Source: Sabulicella glaciei
Lineage (GTDB): Bacteria > Pseudomonadota > Alphaproteobacteria > Acetobacterales > Acetobacteraceae
NCBI RefSeq assembly: GCF_026183895.1
Contig: NZ_JAPFQI010000003.1
Span: forward strand, 62,001-126,000
Length of the DNA: 64,000 bases
Direction: 5' to 3'
Each line of letters starts with the position of its first letter. Positions within the stretch are counted from its first letter, which is position 1. The translations under genes and the position numbers were made by a program. The notes under the pieces are model-generated. The model ran no database searches. It was given only the letters and a program-made list of their open reading frames with translations, and was not told the origin of the DNA. Of the stretch, positions 41,510-51,084 are shown piece after piece.

Positions 41510-43263
41510 CGGTTCAGCTTGCTTTCGCCGACCCCCGGCACGTCGCGAAGGTCGTCCAGCGAGCGGGGATGGCGAGAAGCGATCTCGGCCAGGGTCTGGT
41601 CGTGGAAGATGACGTAGGCGGGCACCTGCTGCTTGCGCGCCTCCTCCCGCCGCCATTCGCGCAGCGCGCCGAAGACCGGATCGTCGGAGGGCGGCGCCAC
41701 GCGGTCCTCGCGGGCGGCGCGGGGCTGGAAGCTGCTTTCGCGCAGCATGAAGGCGCGCTCGCCGCGCAGCAGCGGGCGGGCTGATTCGGTGGGGACGAGT
41801 TCGCCGAAATTCTCCACCGCCACGTCCAGCGCGCCCTCGGCCACCAGCTGCCGCGCGATGTCCTTCCAGGTGCCCTCCGCCACCTCCTTGCCCTTGCCGA
41901 AGGTGGGCAGGCGGTCATGGCCGAACTGGGCGACCTTGTCGGTCATGCGCCCGCGCAGCACGTCCACCAGATGCCCCAGCCCGAAGCGCGAGCCGGTGCG
42001 GACAGCGGCCGAGATCAGCTTCTGCGCCGCGACCGTCGCATCCACGAGGCGCGGCGGGTTCGTGCACACGTCGCAGGCGCCGCAATCCTTCTCCAGATCC
42101 TCACCGAAGCAGCGCAGCAAGGTGCGGCGGCGGCAGGTGGCGGATTCCGCGATGGCGACCATCGCGTCCAGCCGGGCGCGCTCGATCCGCTTCTGCTCCT
42201 GCCCCGCCGGGCTTTCGGCGATGCGGTGGCGCGACAGGGCGATGTCGCCCGCGCCGTAGAGCAGCAGCGCCTTGGCCGGCAGCCCGTCGCGCCCGGCGCG
42301 GCCGATCTCCTGGTACCAGCCCTCCGGCCCCTGCGGCAGAGCGAGATGGGCCACGAAGCGCACGTCCGGCCGGTCGATGCCCATGCCGAAGGCGATGGTG
42401 GCGCACATGATCACCTGCTCGCCCCGCGCGAAGCGGCGATGCGCCTCCCGCTTCGCCGCCGTGTCCATGCCGGCATGGAAGGCGAGCGCCTCGTGCCCAT
42501 CGGAGCGCAGCCATTCGGCCGTCGCTTCCGCCTTGTTGCGCGTGCCGCAATAGATGATGCCTGTCCCGTCCACGCGGCGCAGGAAGGCCCGCAGCTGCTG
42601 CCGCTCGCTTTCGCGCGGGGCCGCGGCGAGGTGGATGTTCGGGCGGTCGAAGGAGGAGCGGAAGACGGGCGCGTCCTGCAGGTCCAGCAGGCGGCGGATA
42701 TCCTCCACCGTGCGCCCATCCGCCGTGGCGGTCAGCGCGACGCGCGGCACCTCCGGGAACTGGCCGTGCAGCAGGGTGAGCGCGCGGTATTCGGGCCGGA
42801 AGTGATGGCCCCATTGGCTGATGCAATGCGCCTCGTCGATCGCGAAAAGTGCGACCGAGCGCGACCCCATCCGCTCCAGCATGCCTTCCATGGAAAGCCG
42901 TTCGGGGCTGACATAGAGCAGCTTGAGCTGGCCGGAGAGGATGTCCCGCCACACGGCGCGGCGCTCCTCCTCCTCTAGTTCGGAATGGAGGGCCGCGGCG
43001 GCCACGCCCTGCTGGCGCAGCGCCGCAACCTGGTCCTCCATGAGGGCGATCAGCGGCGAGACGACGATGGCGAGGCCGGGGCGGCACAGCGCCGGCACCT
43101 GGAAGCACAGCGACTTGCCCCCGCCCGTGGGCATGAGCACGAGGCCGGAGCCACCTGCGACGACGTGATGGACCACCTCCGCCTGGCGGCCGCGAAAGCC
43201 GCCATGGCCGAAGACCTCGTGCAGGACCTCCTCGGGGGAACGGATCGCGGTGTCGCGCGGCAT
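41464..43263 (-). CDS. recQ: ATP-dependent DNA helicase RecQ
   Basis: A 599-residue 3'-5' helicase. Walker A Lys50 (MPTGGGKSLCF), DEAH box FAIDEAHCISQWG, motif VALTATAD, motif VI IGRAGRDG, the zinc-binding cysteines CRRRTLLRCFG...CGACDVC, a winged helix, and a C-terminal HRDC domain (QTLAEIASRHPRSLDDLRDVPGVGESK) give the complete RecQ layout. The arginine after FGE is preserved in context. It is convergent with the ABC exporter, whose coding sequence it overlaps. Confidence 0.96.
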   Translation of the reverse strand: MPRDTAIRSPEEVLHEVFGHGGFRGRQAEVVHHVVAGGSGLVLMPTGGGKSLCFQVPALCRPGLAIVVSPLIALMEDQVAALRQQGVAAAALHSELEEEERRAVWRDILSGQLKLLYVSPERLSMEGMLERMGSRSVALFAIDEAHCISQWGHHFRPEYRALTLLHGQFPEVPRVALTATADGRTVEDIRRLLDLQDAPVFRSSFDRPNIHLAAAPRESERQQLRAFLRRVDGTGIIYCGTRNKAEATAEWLRSDGHEALAFHAGMDTAAKREAHRRFARGEQVIMCATIAFGMGIDRPDVRFVAHLALPQGPEGWYQEIGRAGRDGLPAKALLLYGAGDIALSRHRIAESPAGQEQKRIERARLDAMVAIAESATCRRRTLLRCFGEDLEKDCGACDVCTNPPRLVDATVAAQKLISAAVRTGSRFGLGHLVDVLRGRMTDKVAQFGHDRLPTFGKGKEVAEGTWKDIARQLVAEGALDVAVENFGELVPTESARPLLRGERAFMLRESSFQPRAAREDRVAPPSDDPVFGALREWRREEARKQQVPAYVIFHDQTLAEIASRHPRSLDDLRDVPGVGESKLNRYGAAVLSVLESTPA

Positions 43264-43331
43264 GACCGCCGGGGGTCTACCGCGCCACGTCCCCGCCGGC
43301 CAGTCGTGCGACGGTGGGAAGGCGCGCGGCG

Positions 43332-43709
43332 CTACCCCTCGAAGTGGATCTCGACGCGGCGGCTTTCGACGGGGACCAGCTCATAGCCGACCGCGCCACG
43401 CCCGGCGACGCTGATGCGGCCGGGCGCCACCCCCGCCTCGCGCAGCGCGGCGGCCACGGCTTCGGCGCGCTCGCGGGCCAGGATCCGGTTCGCCTCCGGC
43501 TCGCCGGCCGGGCCGGTGTAGCCCAGGATGCGCACGCGGCTGTTCGGGAAGCGCGCGGCGCGGCGCGCGGCACCGGTCACCACCTCCCGCGCGGGGCCGT
43601 CCAGCGCGGCGCTGTCGGCGGTGAAGAACACCACCCGCGTCGGCTCGTCCTCGACAGACGCGCAGGCGGCGGCGAGGGCAGGAAGGGCAAGCAGGAAGGC
43701 GCGACGCAT
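43332..43709 (-). CDS. OmpA-like lipoprotein
   Basis: A 125-residue protein with a lipoprotein signal (MRRAFLLALPALAAAC, lipidated Cys16) followed almost at once by an OmpA/MotB-type peptidoglycan-binding domain: FFTADSAALD, RVRILGYTGPAGEPEANRIL, ERAEAVAAALREAGV, and a closing RRVEIHFEG. It should sit in the outer membrane and grip peptidoglycan. ATG at 43709 is chosen over a TTG three bases earlier because GGAGAG fits it. It is smaller than Pal. Confidence 0.85.
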   Translation of the reverse strand: MRRAFLLALPALAAACASVEDEPTRVVFFTADSAALDGPAREVVTGAARRAARFPNSRVRILGYTGPAGEPEANRILARERAEAVAAALREAGVAPGRISVAGRGAVGYELVPVESRRVEIHFEG

Positions 43710-43739
43710 CAATGTCTCTCCGGTGCAGTTCGGGGGCGC

Positions 43740-44645
43740 TCAGCGCGAACAGGCCGCGCCTCCCAGCACACAGAACTTTGCGCAGTGGGGATGGTTGAGG
43801 GCGACGGCGCGCGACGCCGTCCTGAAATCCGCGCCGAGGTCGAAGCGCTCGTCATAGGGCAGCAGGGTGCAGGCGACCCAGCTTGCGGCTTTCGCGCCCC
43901 GCCGCCGCACCAGCATGCGCGAGGAAGCGCACATCACGCTTTCCGGCGACTTGCCCAGGATGCCCCAGCACGCCTCCGTGATCTCCGGCACCTCGGCCGT
44001 CTCGTCCATCTCGGGAAAGAGCATCAGCGAGACGGGGTCGGCAGCGTCCACCGGGATGCCGTTCGCCTCGAACAGCGCGGCGAAGCGCTGGCGTAGCGCG
44101 GCCTCCGGCTCCGCGGTGAAGCCGGCGCGCCCGGCGACGTGCAGGCGGAAGCCATGGACGGCCAGCCAGCGCAGCCCCTCCAGCGTCGCGGCGAAGCTCC
44201 CTGCGCCGCGCTCCGCGTCGTGCAGGTCCGGGTCGGGGTGGTCGAGGCTCACGCGCATGGTCAGCCCGGCCTCTCCGCGTAGGGACAGCAGCGCCTCGGC
44301 GTGGTTGCGCATCGGCTTCATGGCATTGGTGAGCACGATGGCGCGCAGCCCGCGCCCGAGCACGAGGCGCAGCATGGGAACGAGTTCACGGTTCAGGAAG
44401 GGCTCGCCGCCGGTGAAGCCCACCTCCTCCAGCGGCTCGCCCTTCGCCGCGTCCAGTGCCGCGCGAAGGTCGTCGAGCGTCAGATAAGCGAGGCGGTCGT
44501 TGCGCGGGCTGCTCTCGATGTAGCAATGCGCGCAGGTGATGTTGCAGAGCGTGCCGGTATTGGCCCAGAGCGTCCGCAGGCCGAAGAGCGGCACAGCGGC
44601 GCGGCGCTCACCCTTCGCGGTCCGATGCGGGTCCTGGAACTTCAC
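43740..44645 (-). CDS. Radical SAM protein of unknown substrate, coupled to cydC
   Basis: A 301-residue radical SAM enzyme. The SAM cluster is Cys34, Cys38 and Cys41 (CNITCAHC), followed by GFTGGEPFLNREL and VSLDHPDPDLHD. The C-terminal 90 residues carry at least six more cysteines (EACWG, VMCAS, VACTLL, HCAKFCVLGGAAC), a layout like a SPASM or twitch domain binding auxiliary clusters. Such enzymes modify peptides or make cofactors. The GTG start overlaps the cydC stop (GTGA), so it is translated with cydDC. No precursor peptide gene is evident nearby. Confidence 0.8.
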   Translation of the reverse strand: MKFQDPHRTAKGERRAAVPLFGLRTLWANTGTLCNITCAHCYIESSPRNDRLAYLTLDDLRAALDAAKGEPLEEVGFTGGEPFLNRELVPMLRLVLGRGLRAIVLTNAMKPMRNHAEALLSLRGEAGLTMRVSLDHPDPDLHDAERGAGSFAATLEGLRWLAVHGFRLHVAGRAGFTAEPEAALRQRFAALFEANGIPVDAADPVSLMLFPEMDETAEVPEITEACWGILGKSPESVMCASSRMLVRRRGAKAASWVACTLLPYDERFDLGADFRTASRAVALNHPHCAKFCVLGGAACSR

Positions 44646-46270
44646 GCCGGCGCCTCCAGCAGCACTCCATCCACCCATCTGTAGGCGCGGTGAAGTTGCT
44701 CAACCCCCGCGAGGCGATGGGACAGCAGCAACAGGCTGCGCCCTTCGGCCGCCGCGGCCAGGGTCTGGAGGAAGGCGCGCTCGGTTTCGGCGTCCAGCCC
44801 GGCCGTCGGCTCGTCCAGCACCAGGATCGGCGCGGCGGGCAGGAGGGCGCGCGCGAGGGCGAGGCGCCGCGCCTCGCCACCGGAGAGCAGGGTGCCGCCC
44901 TCGCCGCAGCGCGTGTCCAGCCCGTGGGGTAACCCCTCGACCTTGCGGGCCAGCCCGGCCTTGGCCAGGGCCCGCCACAGCGCGGCCTCCGGCGCGTCCG
45001 GAGCGGCGATGCGGAGATTCGCGGCCACCGTGTCGTCAAAGATTCGCGCGTGCTGCGACAGGACGGTGATGCGCCGGCGCACCTCCTCCGGCGGCAGAAG
45101 GGCGAGGTCCACGCCGCCCAGGGTGATGCGCCCGGAATCAGGGTCGCGCAGCCTTTGCAGCAGCGCGGCCAGGGAGGACTTGCCCGAACCTGACGGCCCC
45201 AGGATCGCGACGCGCTCGCCGGGTTTCAGCATGAAGGAGGCGCCGCGCAGGACCGGGCGGCCCGGCGTCCAGGCGAACTCCACCCCTTCCAGCGCTAGCG
45301 TGGCGTCCGCCGGTTCGGGCGCGGGGCCAGCAGGGGTGGAGACGGGGGGCGGGGTGTCCGCCGCCTCGAAAAGCCGTCGCGCCCCGGCCCCGGCAAAGGC
45401 CAGGGCGGCGCCCGCGCGCGGCAGAAGGGAGAGGGGTTCGGCGAAGGCGGCGGCAAGCAGCACGGCCAGCAGCGCGAGGGGCGGGGCGCCGCCGGCCAGC
45501 CCCCAGCCCAGGGCACCCAGCAGCGCCGCCTGGCCCAGCAGCATTCCCAGTGCCCCCGCCAGCGCCCCCCGCCGCGCGAGGCGGCGCTGCGCCGCCATCA
45601 TCCGGCGGTCGGCTTCCGCCAGCCGCGCCTGGGCACGCTCCTCCGCCCCGGCGGCGAGCAGGTCCTCCATCCCGGCCAGCGGGTCGGTCGCCGCGGCACG
45701 CAGCGCACCCCGTGCCTCGGCGGCCTCGGTGGCGGCGCGGGCCACGCGGGGGGCAAGGAGCTGCGGCAGGATCAGCGCCACGACCAGCGGCAGTGCGACC
45801 AGCGCCAGCAGGCCGGGCGCCGCGCCCAGCAGCGCCGCGATGGCCAGGAGGGCGGCCAACGCCGCCGCGCCGGGCACCAGCGCGGCGAGGTAGAGCCGGT
45901 CCAGCGCATCCACGTCGCCGATCAGGCGGCCCAGCAGGTCGCCGCCGCCGCGATGGCCGATGCCGCCCGGCATGCGTTCGGCGAGGCGGCGGAAGAACCA
46001 GACCCGCGTATCCGCCAGCGCCCGGAACGCGGCGGCGTGACTCGCATAGCGCTCCAGCCAGCGCAGCGCCGGGCGCAGCAGCACCAGCGGCCGCAAGGCG
46101 AGCAGCGCCGCGGCCCCCGCCCCGGCCAGCCCCGCTGCCACCCCCTGCCCGGCGAGCGCCAGGATGGCGAGGCCCGTCAGCGCCGACGCCATGGCGACCA
46201 GAAGCGCCCCCGCCAGCGCGGCGCGGCGCGGCGCCCAAAGGCGCAGGACGCGGGCGAGGTCAGCCCACAC
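44642..46270 (-). CDS. cydC: CydC subunit of the cysteine/glutathione ABC exporter
   Basis: A 542-residue ABC half transporter: six-helix membrane domain (LRLWAPRRAALAGALLVAMASALTG first) and an ATPase domain with GPSGSGKSS, LSGGEARRLALAR and ILVLDEPTAGLD. CydDC exports thiols to the periplasm for cytochrome bd assembly. I start it at the GTG at 46270, inside the cydD end (11-base overlap). The frame is open further upstream but only as a cydD shadow. No cydAB genes are in view. Confidence 0.87.
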   Translation of the reverse strand: MWADLARVLRLWAPRRAALAGALLVAMASALTGLAILALAGQGVAAGLAGAGAAALLALRPLVLLRPALRWLERYASHAAAFRALADTRVWFFRRLAERMPGGIGHRGGGDLLGRLIGDVDALDRLYLAALVPGAAALAALLAIAALLGAAPGLLALVALPLVVALILPQLLAPRVARAATEAAEARGALRAAATDPLAGMEDLLAAGAEERAQARLAEADRRMMAAQRRLARRGALAGALGMLLGQAALLGALGWGLAGGAPPLALLAVLLAAAFAEPLSLLPRAGAALAFAGAGARRLFEAADTPPPVSTPAGPAPEPADATLALEGVEFAWTPGRPVLRGASFMLKPGERVAILGPSGSGKSSLAALLQRLRDPDSGRITLGGVDLALLPPEEVRRRITVLSQHARIFDDTVAANLRIAAPDAPEAALWRALAKAGLARKVEGLPHGLDTRCGEGGTLLSGGEARRLALARALLPAAPILVLDEPTAGLDAETERAFLQTLAAAAEGRSLLLLSHRLAGVEQLHRAYRWVDGVLLEAPA

Positions 46271-47915
46271 GCGCGAGCGCCCCAAGATCCAGCACGCGCG
46301 GCGAAAGTCCGCGCAGGATGGGCGAATGGGTGGCGACGATGGCGGTGCGCCCGGCCACGAGGCGCGAGATTCCCTCCAGCAGCGCCGCCTCGTTCGCCGG
46401 GTCGAGATGGGCGGTCGGCTCGTCCAGCAGCACCAGCGGCGCGTCGCGCAGGAAGGCGCGGGCCAGGGCGACGCGCTGCGCCTGGCCGCCCGACAGGCCG
46501 AAGCCCCCCTCGCCCACGCGCGTGTCCAGCCCCTCTGGCAGGTCACGCGTGAAGTGGAGGACGCGCGCCGCCTCGGCCGCGCGCTCCACCTTGGCGGCGG
46601 CGGCATCGGGTCGCGCCAGGGCGATGTTCTCACGGATCGTGCCGGCGAAGAGATGGGCGCGCTGGCCCATATAGGCCGTTATGCGCCGAAGCTCCGTCGG
46701 GTCGAGGCGCAGCGCGTCCTGGCCGTTGACGGCGATGCGCCCGGAATCCGGCCGGCCGAACCCCATCAGCAGCCGCAGAACGGAACTCTTGCCCGCGCCG
46801 GAGGGACCGACCAGCAGCAGCGTTTCCCCCGGCGCGACGGCGAAGGTCAGGCGGTCGAGGGCGGGCGGGCGCTCCGGGTCCGGACGCCACGTCACATCGG
46901 TGAAGGCCAGGGCGACTCGCGGCGGCACGGTGTCGAGCAACAGGCCGGGGCGGTGCGGCCTGTCCAGGAGGGCCTGGAGGTCGGAGGCCGCGCCGCGCGC
47001 CGCCATCGCCTCGTGATAGGCCTGGGAGAAGACGCGCAGCGGCTGAAAGAAGGCCGGCACGGCGAGGATGCAGAAGATCCCCGCCACCGGGTCCGGGTGC
47101 CCCGCGCCGAGCAGCGCGCCGTGACGCCAGGCCAGGATCACGATGGAGCCGGCGGCCAGCAATTCCATCCCCGCCGTGGACAGGAAGGCGACGCGCAGCA
47201 CGCGCAGGGTGCGGGTGCGGAACTCCTCGGCGGCGCGGCCCAGCGCCTGCGCCTCCGCCTCTGCACGGTTGAACTGCACCAGCGTGGCGAGGCCGCGCAG
47301 CCGGTCCAGGAAGCGCCCGCCCAGGCGCCCCAGCGCTTCCATCTGGCGGCGGCTTTCCCGCGCGGCGCCGATCCCCGCCAGCGCCATGGAGACGGGCACC
47401 AGCAGCCCGGCCAGCAGCAGGACCAGCGCGCTGCGCCCGTCGAAGGAGGCAACGGCCAGGAGGACCAGCGCGGGCGCCAGCACCGCCAGGGCGGCGGCGG
47501 GCAGCCAGCGGGCGAAGAACCCGTCCAGCGCCTCGATCCGGTCCACCAGCAGCACCGCCTTCTCGCCCACGCCGCGCCGGTCGGCGGGGCCGAGGGCCAG
47601 GAGGCGGGCGAAGCCCTCGCCGCGCAGCCGGGCGCGGATCGCCTCGCCGGCGCGAAGCTGGGTTTCCTCCCCCGCCAGGGCGAGGCCCGCCGAAAGCAGC
47701 GCCAGCAGCGCGGCGAGGAGCAGGTCGCTCCAGCCCGCGCCGGGGGCGAGGCCCAGCACCGCGGCCAGCATCCGCGCGGCGAGAAACGTGGCAGCGACCG
47801 CGCAGAGCGTGGCGGCAAGGCCAAGTCCGACGGGAAGGGCAAGGGCGGCGATCCGCCCGCGCGCCTGCAGCATCAGCCAGGCCCGGGCCGCTCTGCTGTC
47901 TGCGGGCGACTCCAT
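46260..47915 (-). CDS. cydD: CydD subunit of the cysteine/glutathione ABC exporter
   Basis: A 551-residue ABC half transporter. The CydD-specific segment GEKAVLLVDRIEALDGFFARWLPA marks it apart from generic exporters. The ATPase has GPSGAGKSS, LSGGQAQRVALARAF and LVLLDEPTAHLD. It forms a heterodimer with CydC. It is first of a three-gene run (cydD, cydC, radical SAM). A perfect 16-base palindrome lies in the gap upstream. Confidence 0.87.
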   Translation of the reverse strand: MESPADSRAARAWLMLQARGRIAALALPVGLGLAATLCAVAATFLAARMLAAVLGLAPGAGWSDLLLAALLALLSAGLALAGEETQLRAGEAIRARLRGEGFARLLALGPADRRGVGEKAVLLVDRIEALDGFFARWLPAAALAVLAPALVLLAVASFDGRSALVLLLAGLLVPVSMALAGIGAARESRRQMEALGRLGGRFLDRLRGLATLVQFNRAEAEAQALGRAAEEFRTRTLRVLRVAFLSTAGMELLAAGSIVILAWRHGALLGAGHPDPVAGIFCILAVPAFFQPLRVFSQAYHEAMAARGAASDLQALLDRPHRPGLLLDTVPPRVALAFTDVTWRPDPERPPALDRLTFAVAPGETLLLVGPSGAGKSSVLRLLMGFGRPDSGRIAVNGQDALRLDPTELRRITAYMGQRAHLFAGTIRENIALARPDAAAAKVERAAEAARVLHFTRDLPEGLDTRVGEGGFGLSGGQAQRVALARAFLRDAPLVLLDEPTAHLDPANEAALLEGISRLVAGRTAIVATHSPILRGLSPRVLDLGALARVG

Positions 47916-47952
47916 CGCGCGCCTTTTAGCCTGGGGGCCGCGCTCTTGCGAC

Positions 47953-47968
47953 CCGCAGCGCGCTGCGG
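47953..47968. other. Perfect 16-base palindrome between cydD and the deacetylase gene
   Basis: CCGCAGCGCGCTGCGG is a perfect palindrome centred in the 89-base divergent gap upstream of cydD and the deacetylase gene. It could be an operator. In DNA this GC-rich a chance GC palindrome is not very rare, so the call is weak. Confidence 0.25.
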
Positions 47969-48004
47969 CCTCCTGTTCGCCCTCCCCGCCCGGATTCGCC
48001 CCCC

Positions 48005-48895
48005 ATGCTTCGGACCCATGGCCGCTTCCCCTACCGACCCTGGCGGGGCCGCCCGCAGGGCTCCTGGCCGGGCGGGGCGAAGCTGGCCGTGTATCTCGGC
48101 GTCAACCTGGAGCATTTCTCCTTTGGCGAGGGTCTGGGCGCGGAGCTGGCGCCGGGCGGGCCGCAGCCCGACGTGCTGAACCATGCCTGGCGCGACTACG
48201 GCAACCGCGAGGGCGCGTGGCGCCTGCTGGACCTGCTGGACGAGCTTTCCCTGCCCTGCACCGTGCTGCTGAACACGGCGATGTATCACCACGCGCCGGA
48301 GCTCGTGGCGGCCCACCGCGCCCGGGGCGACGAGATGGCCGGCCACGGCCGCACCAACAGCAAGCGCCAATCCACCCTGCCCGAAGCCGAGGAGGCGGCG
48401 CTGATTCGCGCCTGCACGGAAGAGATGGTCCGGCAGGAGGGGGCGGCGCCGCGCGGCTGGCTTTCCCCCTGGATCGCCGAAAGCCGCGCAACGCCGGACC
48501 TGCTGCAGGAGGCCGGCTACCGATACTCGCTGAACTGGTGCCACGATGACCAGCCGGTGTGGAAGCGCACCCGTGCGGGCCGCATCCTGTCGGTCCCCTA
48601 CCCGCAGGAAGCGAACGACATCCCCGCCATCATCGCCCGAAAGGACGGGGCGCGGCACTTCGCGGAATTGGTCTCGCAGGATTTCCGGGAAAGGCTGCGC
48701 CAGGTGGCGGACGGCATCCCGCAGGTCATGGGCATCGCCCTGCACCCCTACATCATCGGCCAGCCCTACCGACTTCGGGCGCTGCGCCGCGTTCTGGCGG
48801 AGATCGCTTCCCGGCGGGACGAGGTGTGGATCACCACGGCGGGCGGCATCCATGACCACGTGACCACCCATTGGCCGGAGGACGCCATCCCGTGA
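48005..48895 (+). CDS. Polysaccharide deacetylase family protein (PuuE-like)
   Basis: A 296-residue NodB-homology protein without a signal peptide. The strand LAVYLGVNLEHFSF starts the barrel. The metal-site region reads DEMAGHGRTNSKRQS and PRGWLSPWIAESRATPDLLQEAGY, and the C-terminal IALHPYIIGQPYRLRAL supplies the late His. These features fit the cytoplasmic PuuE/allantoinase-like branch rather than secreted chitin deacetylases. Its stop overlaps the lipocalin GTG start (GTGA). Confidence 0.85.
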   Translation: MLRTHGRFPYRPWRGRPQGSWPGGAKLAVYLGVNLEHFSFGEGLGAELAPGGPQPDVLNHAWRDYGNREGAWRLLDLLDELSLPCTVLLNTAMYHHAPELVAAHRARGDEMAGHGRTNSKRQSTLPEAEEAALIRACTEEMVRQEGAAPRGWLSPWIAESRATPDLLQEAGYRYSLNWCHDDQPVWKRTRAGRILSVPYPQEANDIPAIIARKDGARHFAELVSQDFRERLRQVADGIPQVMGIALHPYIIGQPYRLRALRRVLAEIASRRDEVWITTAGGIHDHVTTHWPEDAIP

Positions 48896-49425
48896 AGACG
48901 CTCCCTCTCCTCGCCCTGCTGGCGCTCGCGGCTTGCGCCGTGCCGCAGCCCGACGCCTCCACGCCGCGCCCGGTCGCGGGGGTGGACCTCCCGCGCTACG
49001 CCGGCACCTGGCACGAGGCGGCGCGCTTCCCGCAGCGCTTCCAGGACAGCGCCAGCCTCCGCTGCGAGGAGACCACCGCCACCTACACGCCCCGCCCCGA
49101 CGGCAAGCTGGAGGTGCTGAACGCATGCGTGAACGCCCTGGCCGAAGGCCGCCCCCGGCGTGAGGCGCGCGGGGTCGCCTATGCGGTGGAAGGGTCGAAC
49201 AACGCCCGGCTGCGCGTTTCCTTCTTCGGCCCCTTCTACGGCGATTACTGGGTGATCGGGCTGGACCCGGATTACCGCTGGGCGGTGGTCGGCACGCCGG
49301 ACCGCGACTCCCTCTGGTTCCTGTCGCGCGAGCCGCGCATGCCGCCTGCCGATTTCGCGGCGGCCCAGGCGGTCGCGCGGCGCGAGGGCTTCGACCTCTC
49401 GCGCCTCCAGGTCGCCGCGCGATGA
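48892..49425 (+). CDS. Bacterial lipocalin (Blc-like lipoprotein)
   Basis: A 177-residue lipoprotein. The signal MKTLPLLALLALAAC ends with lipidated Cys15, and the lipocalin opening is YAGTWHEAARFPQRFQ. DYWVIGLDPDYRWAVVGTPDRDSLWFLSRE is the typical second and third structural motif. It should be anchored in the outer membrane and bind lipids or other small hydrophobic ligands. GTG at 48892 is used because it couples to the deacetylase stop and begins the signal peptide. Its stop overlaps the thioesterase ATG. Confidence 0.9.
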   Translation: MKTLPLLALLALAACAVPQPDASTPRPVAGVDLPRYAGTWHEAARFPQRFQDSASLRCEETTATYTPRPDGKLEVLNACVNALAEGRPRREARGVAYAVEGSNNARLRVSFFGPFYGDYWVIGLDPDYRWAVVGTPDRDSLWFLSREPRMPPADFAAAQAVARREGFDLSRLQVAAR

Positions 49426-49874
49426 GCGGAGCACGCCCCGCTCCGCTGCGCGACGGCGACTTCCCGGTGCTGGTGCCCATCACCACGCGCTGGGCGGACA
49501 ACGATGCCTTCAGCCACATCAACAACGTCGCGTATTACAGCTTCTTCGACACGGCGGTGAACATGTGGCTGGTCGAGAACGGCATCCTCGACATCGCGAG
49601 CAGCCCGCTGGTCGGGCTGGTGGTGGAGACGGGGTGCCGCTACCGCCGCCCCCTCGCCTATCCGATGACCGTGCGGATCGGGCTGCGCGTCGCGCGGCTC
49701 GGCACCTCCTCCGTCCGCTACGACGTCGCGGCCTTCGACACGGCGGAGGAGGCGGCGGCGGAAGGGAACTTCACGCACGTCTACGTCGACCGCGCCTCCG
49801 GCCGCCCCGCGTCCATCCCGGAGGATTGGCGCGAGAAGTTCCGGCGGATCGCCGTGCCGGCAACCCCCTCCTGA
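49422..49874 (+). CDS. Hotdog-fold acyl-CoA thioesterase (4HBT/YbgC-like)
   Basis: A 150-residue single-hotdog thioesterase. TTRWADNDAFSHINNVAYYSFFDTA carries the catalytic Asp and the conserved HxNN pattern of the 4-hydroxybenzoyl-CoA thioesterase family, and VVETGCRYRRPLAYP is the second strand block. It is translationally coupled to the lipocalin gene (ATGA overlap). The substrate is probably an acyl-CoA but is not determined. Confidence 0.88.
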   Translation: MSGARPAPLRDGDFPVLVPITTRWADNDAFSHINNVAYYSFFDTAVNMWLVENGILDIASSPLVGLVVETGCRYRRPLAYPMTVRIGLRVARLGTSSVRYDVAAFDTAEEAAAEGNFTHVYVDRASGRPASIPEDWREKFRRIAVPATPS

Positions 49875-49896
49875 ACGGAAACGTTCCAGGACCCGG

Positions 49897-51084
49897 ATGC
49901 CCCGACCGATGGAGGCGCTGGTGTCTTGGCTCAGCGCCCTCGCGGCGACCTTGGCTGGTTGCGTCCTGCTGCTCGCGGCGGCTTACGAAGTCTATGCCAC
50001 CGTCCTCCATGCGAGGGCACGCGCCGGCCCCGTCGCCGAGGGGTTGAGCCGCACGGCGTGGCGCCTCGCGATGGCATACTCGTCACGTTTGCCGCGGGAA
50101 GGCCGGCATCGGGCCTTGAGCCGCGTCGGCCCGCTGATGCTGCCCCTGCTGCTGACGACCCTGGTCGGACTGCTCACGATCGGCTTCGGGCTGATCTACT
50201 GGCCCTGGATGCCGGGCGGGTTCCGCGTGGACGAGGGCGCGGAGGAGGCGCCCGCCTTTCTCCAGGCCGTGTACTTCAGCGGCATCACCCTGACGACGCT
50301 CGGCTATGGCGACATCGTGCCCCGCGCCACGCCGATGCGGCTCGTCGCGCTGCTGCAGGCGGTCACCGGCTTCGTCGCCATCCCGCTCACCGTCGCCTAT
50401 TTCCTGAACGTGAACGGCGTGCTGGAGCGTCGGCGCGCCGCGGCCCGCGCCCTGTTCCAGGAGGCGGCGCGAGGTCCGGATGCGGCCGCGGCCCTGCTCG
50501 CACGGCACCACCTGGAGGGGCGCTTCGTCGGCCTGGACGAGGTGCTGCGCAAGGCCGCGTACAACCTCCAGGCGGTGCTGGAAAGCCATGTCGAGCATCC
50601 GGTCACGCGCTATTTCCACCCGCCCGAGGTGCATGACGGGCTGCCGCGCATGCTGTTCCTGGCCCTCGAGACCGACGCGGTGCTGCGCGCCTTCCCCGAC
50701 CCGGAGCACTATCCCGAGGCATGCGGCCATCCGGCCCTGACAGCGCTGGAGGATACAGCCTCCCAGGCCATCCGGGAGTTGTCCGCCACGCTGCATGTGC
50801 CCCGCACAGAAGCTGCGGAATGGACACCGCGCGACCGGAGACGCCTCGCCCAACGCATTGCACGGACCCGCGCGCGGCTGGCCGAAGCAGGCATCGCCGA
50901 GCGTCCGGACCTGGAGGAAGCCACGCGCGTCTATCTGGACCGCCGCGCGCAGTGGGAGGGCCCACTGCGCGAGGTGGCCGGGCGCCTGGGTTACGACTGG
51001 GACGAGTTGACCGGAGACAATGATCCAGGCGCCGCCGCGGAGGCAGACAGCCTCGTGGACGAGGAAACGCCCGCCTCCACCTAG
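49897..51084 (+). CDS. Two-pore-helix potassium channel with cytoplasmic C-terminal region
   Basis: A 395-residue ion channel. A first helix lies at about residues 11-35, a second at 78-102, and a pore helix with the potassium selectivity filter TTLGYGD at 133-139 is followed by a last helix at about 145-170. The 225-residue cytoplasmic tail is helical, with no RCK Rossmann motif visible, and belongs to no domain I recognise. Its TAG stop shares bases with the convergent ATPase stop (CTAG at 51081-51084). Confidence 0.87.
   Translation: MPRPMEALVSWLSALAATLAGCVLLLAAAYEVYATVLHARARAGPVAEGLSRTAWRLAMAYSSRLPREGRHRALSRVGPLMLPLLLTTLVGLLTIGFGLIYWPWMPGGFRVDEGAEEAPAFLQAVYFSGITLTTLGYGDIVPRATPMRLVALLQAVTGFVAIPLTVAYFLNVNGVLERRRAAARALFQEAARGPDAAAALLARHHLEGRFVGLDEVLRKAAYNLQAVLESHVEHPVTRYFHPPEVHDGLPRMLFLALETDAVLRAFPDPEHYPEACGHPALTALEDTASQAIRELSATLHVPRTEAAEWTPRDRRRLAQRIARTRARLAEAGIAERPDLEEATRVYLDRRAQWEGPLREVAGRLGYDWDELTGDNDPGAAAEADSLVDEETPAST

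Noticed and set aside
46271-46633. Upstream extension of the cydC frame to 46633
   Set aside because: The extra residues are an out-of-frame reading of the cydD ATPase region. Membrane-domain homology begins at the GTG at 46270.
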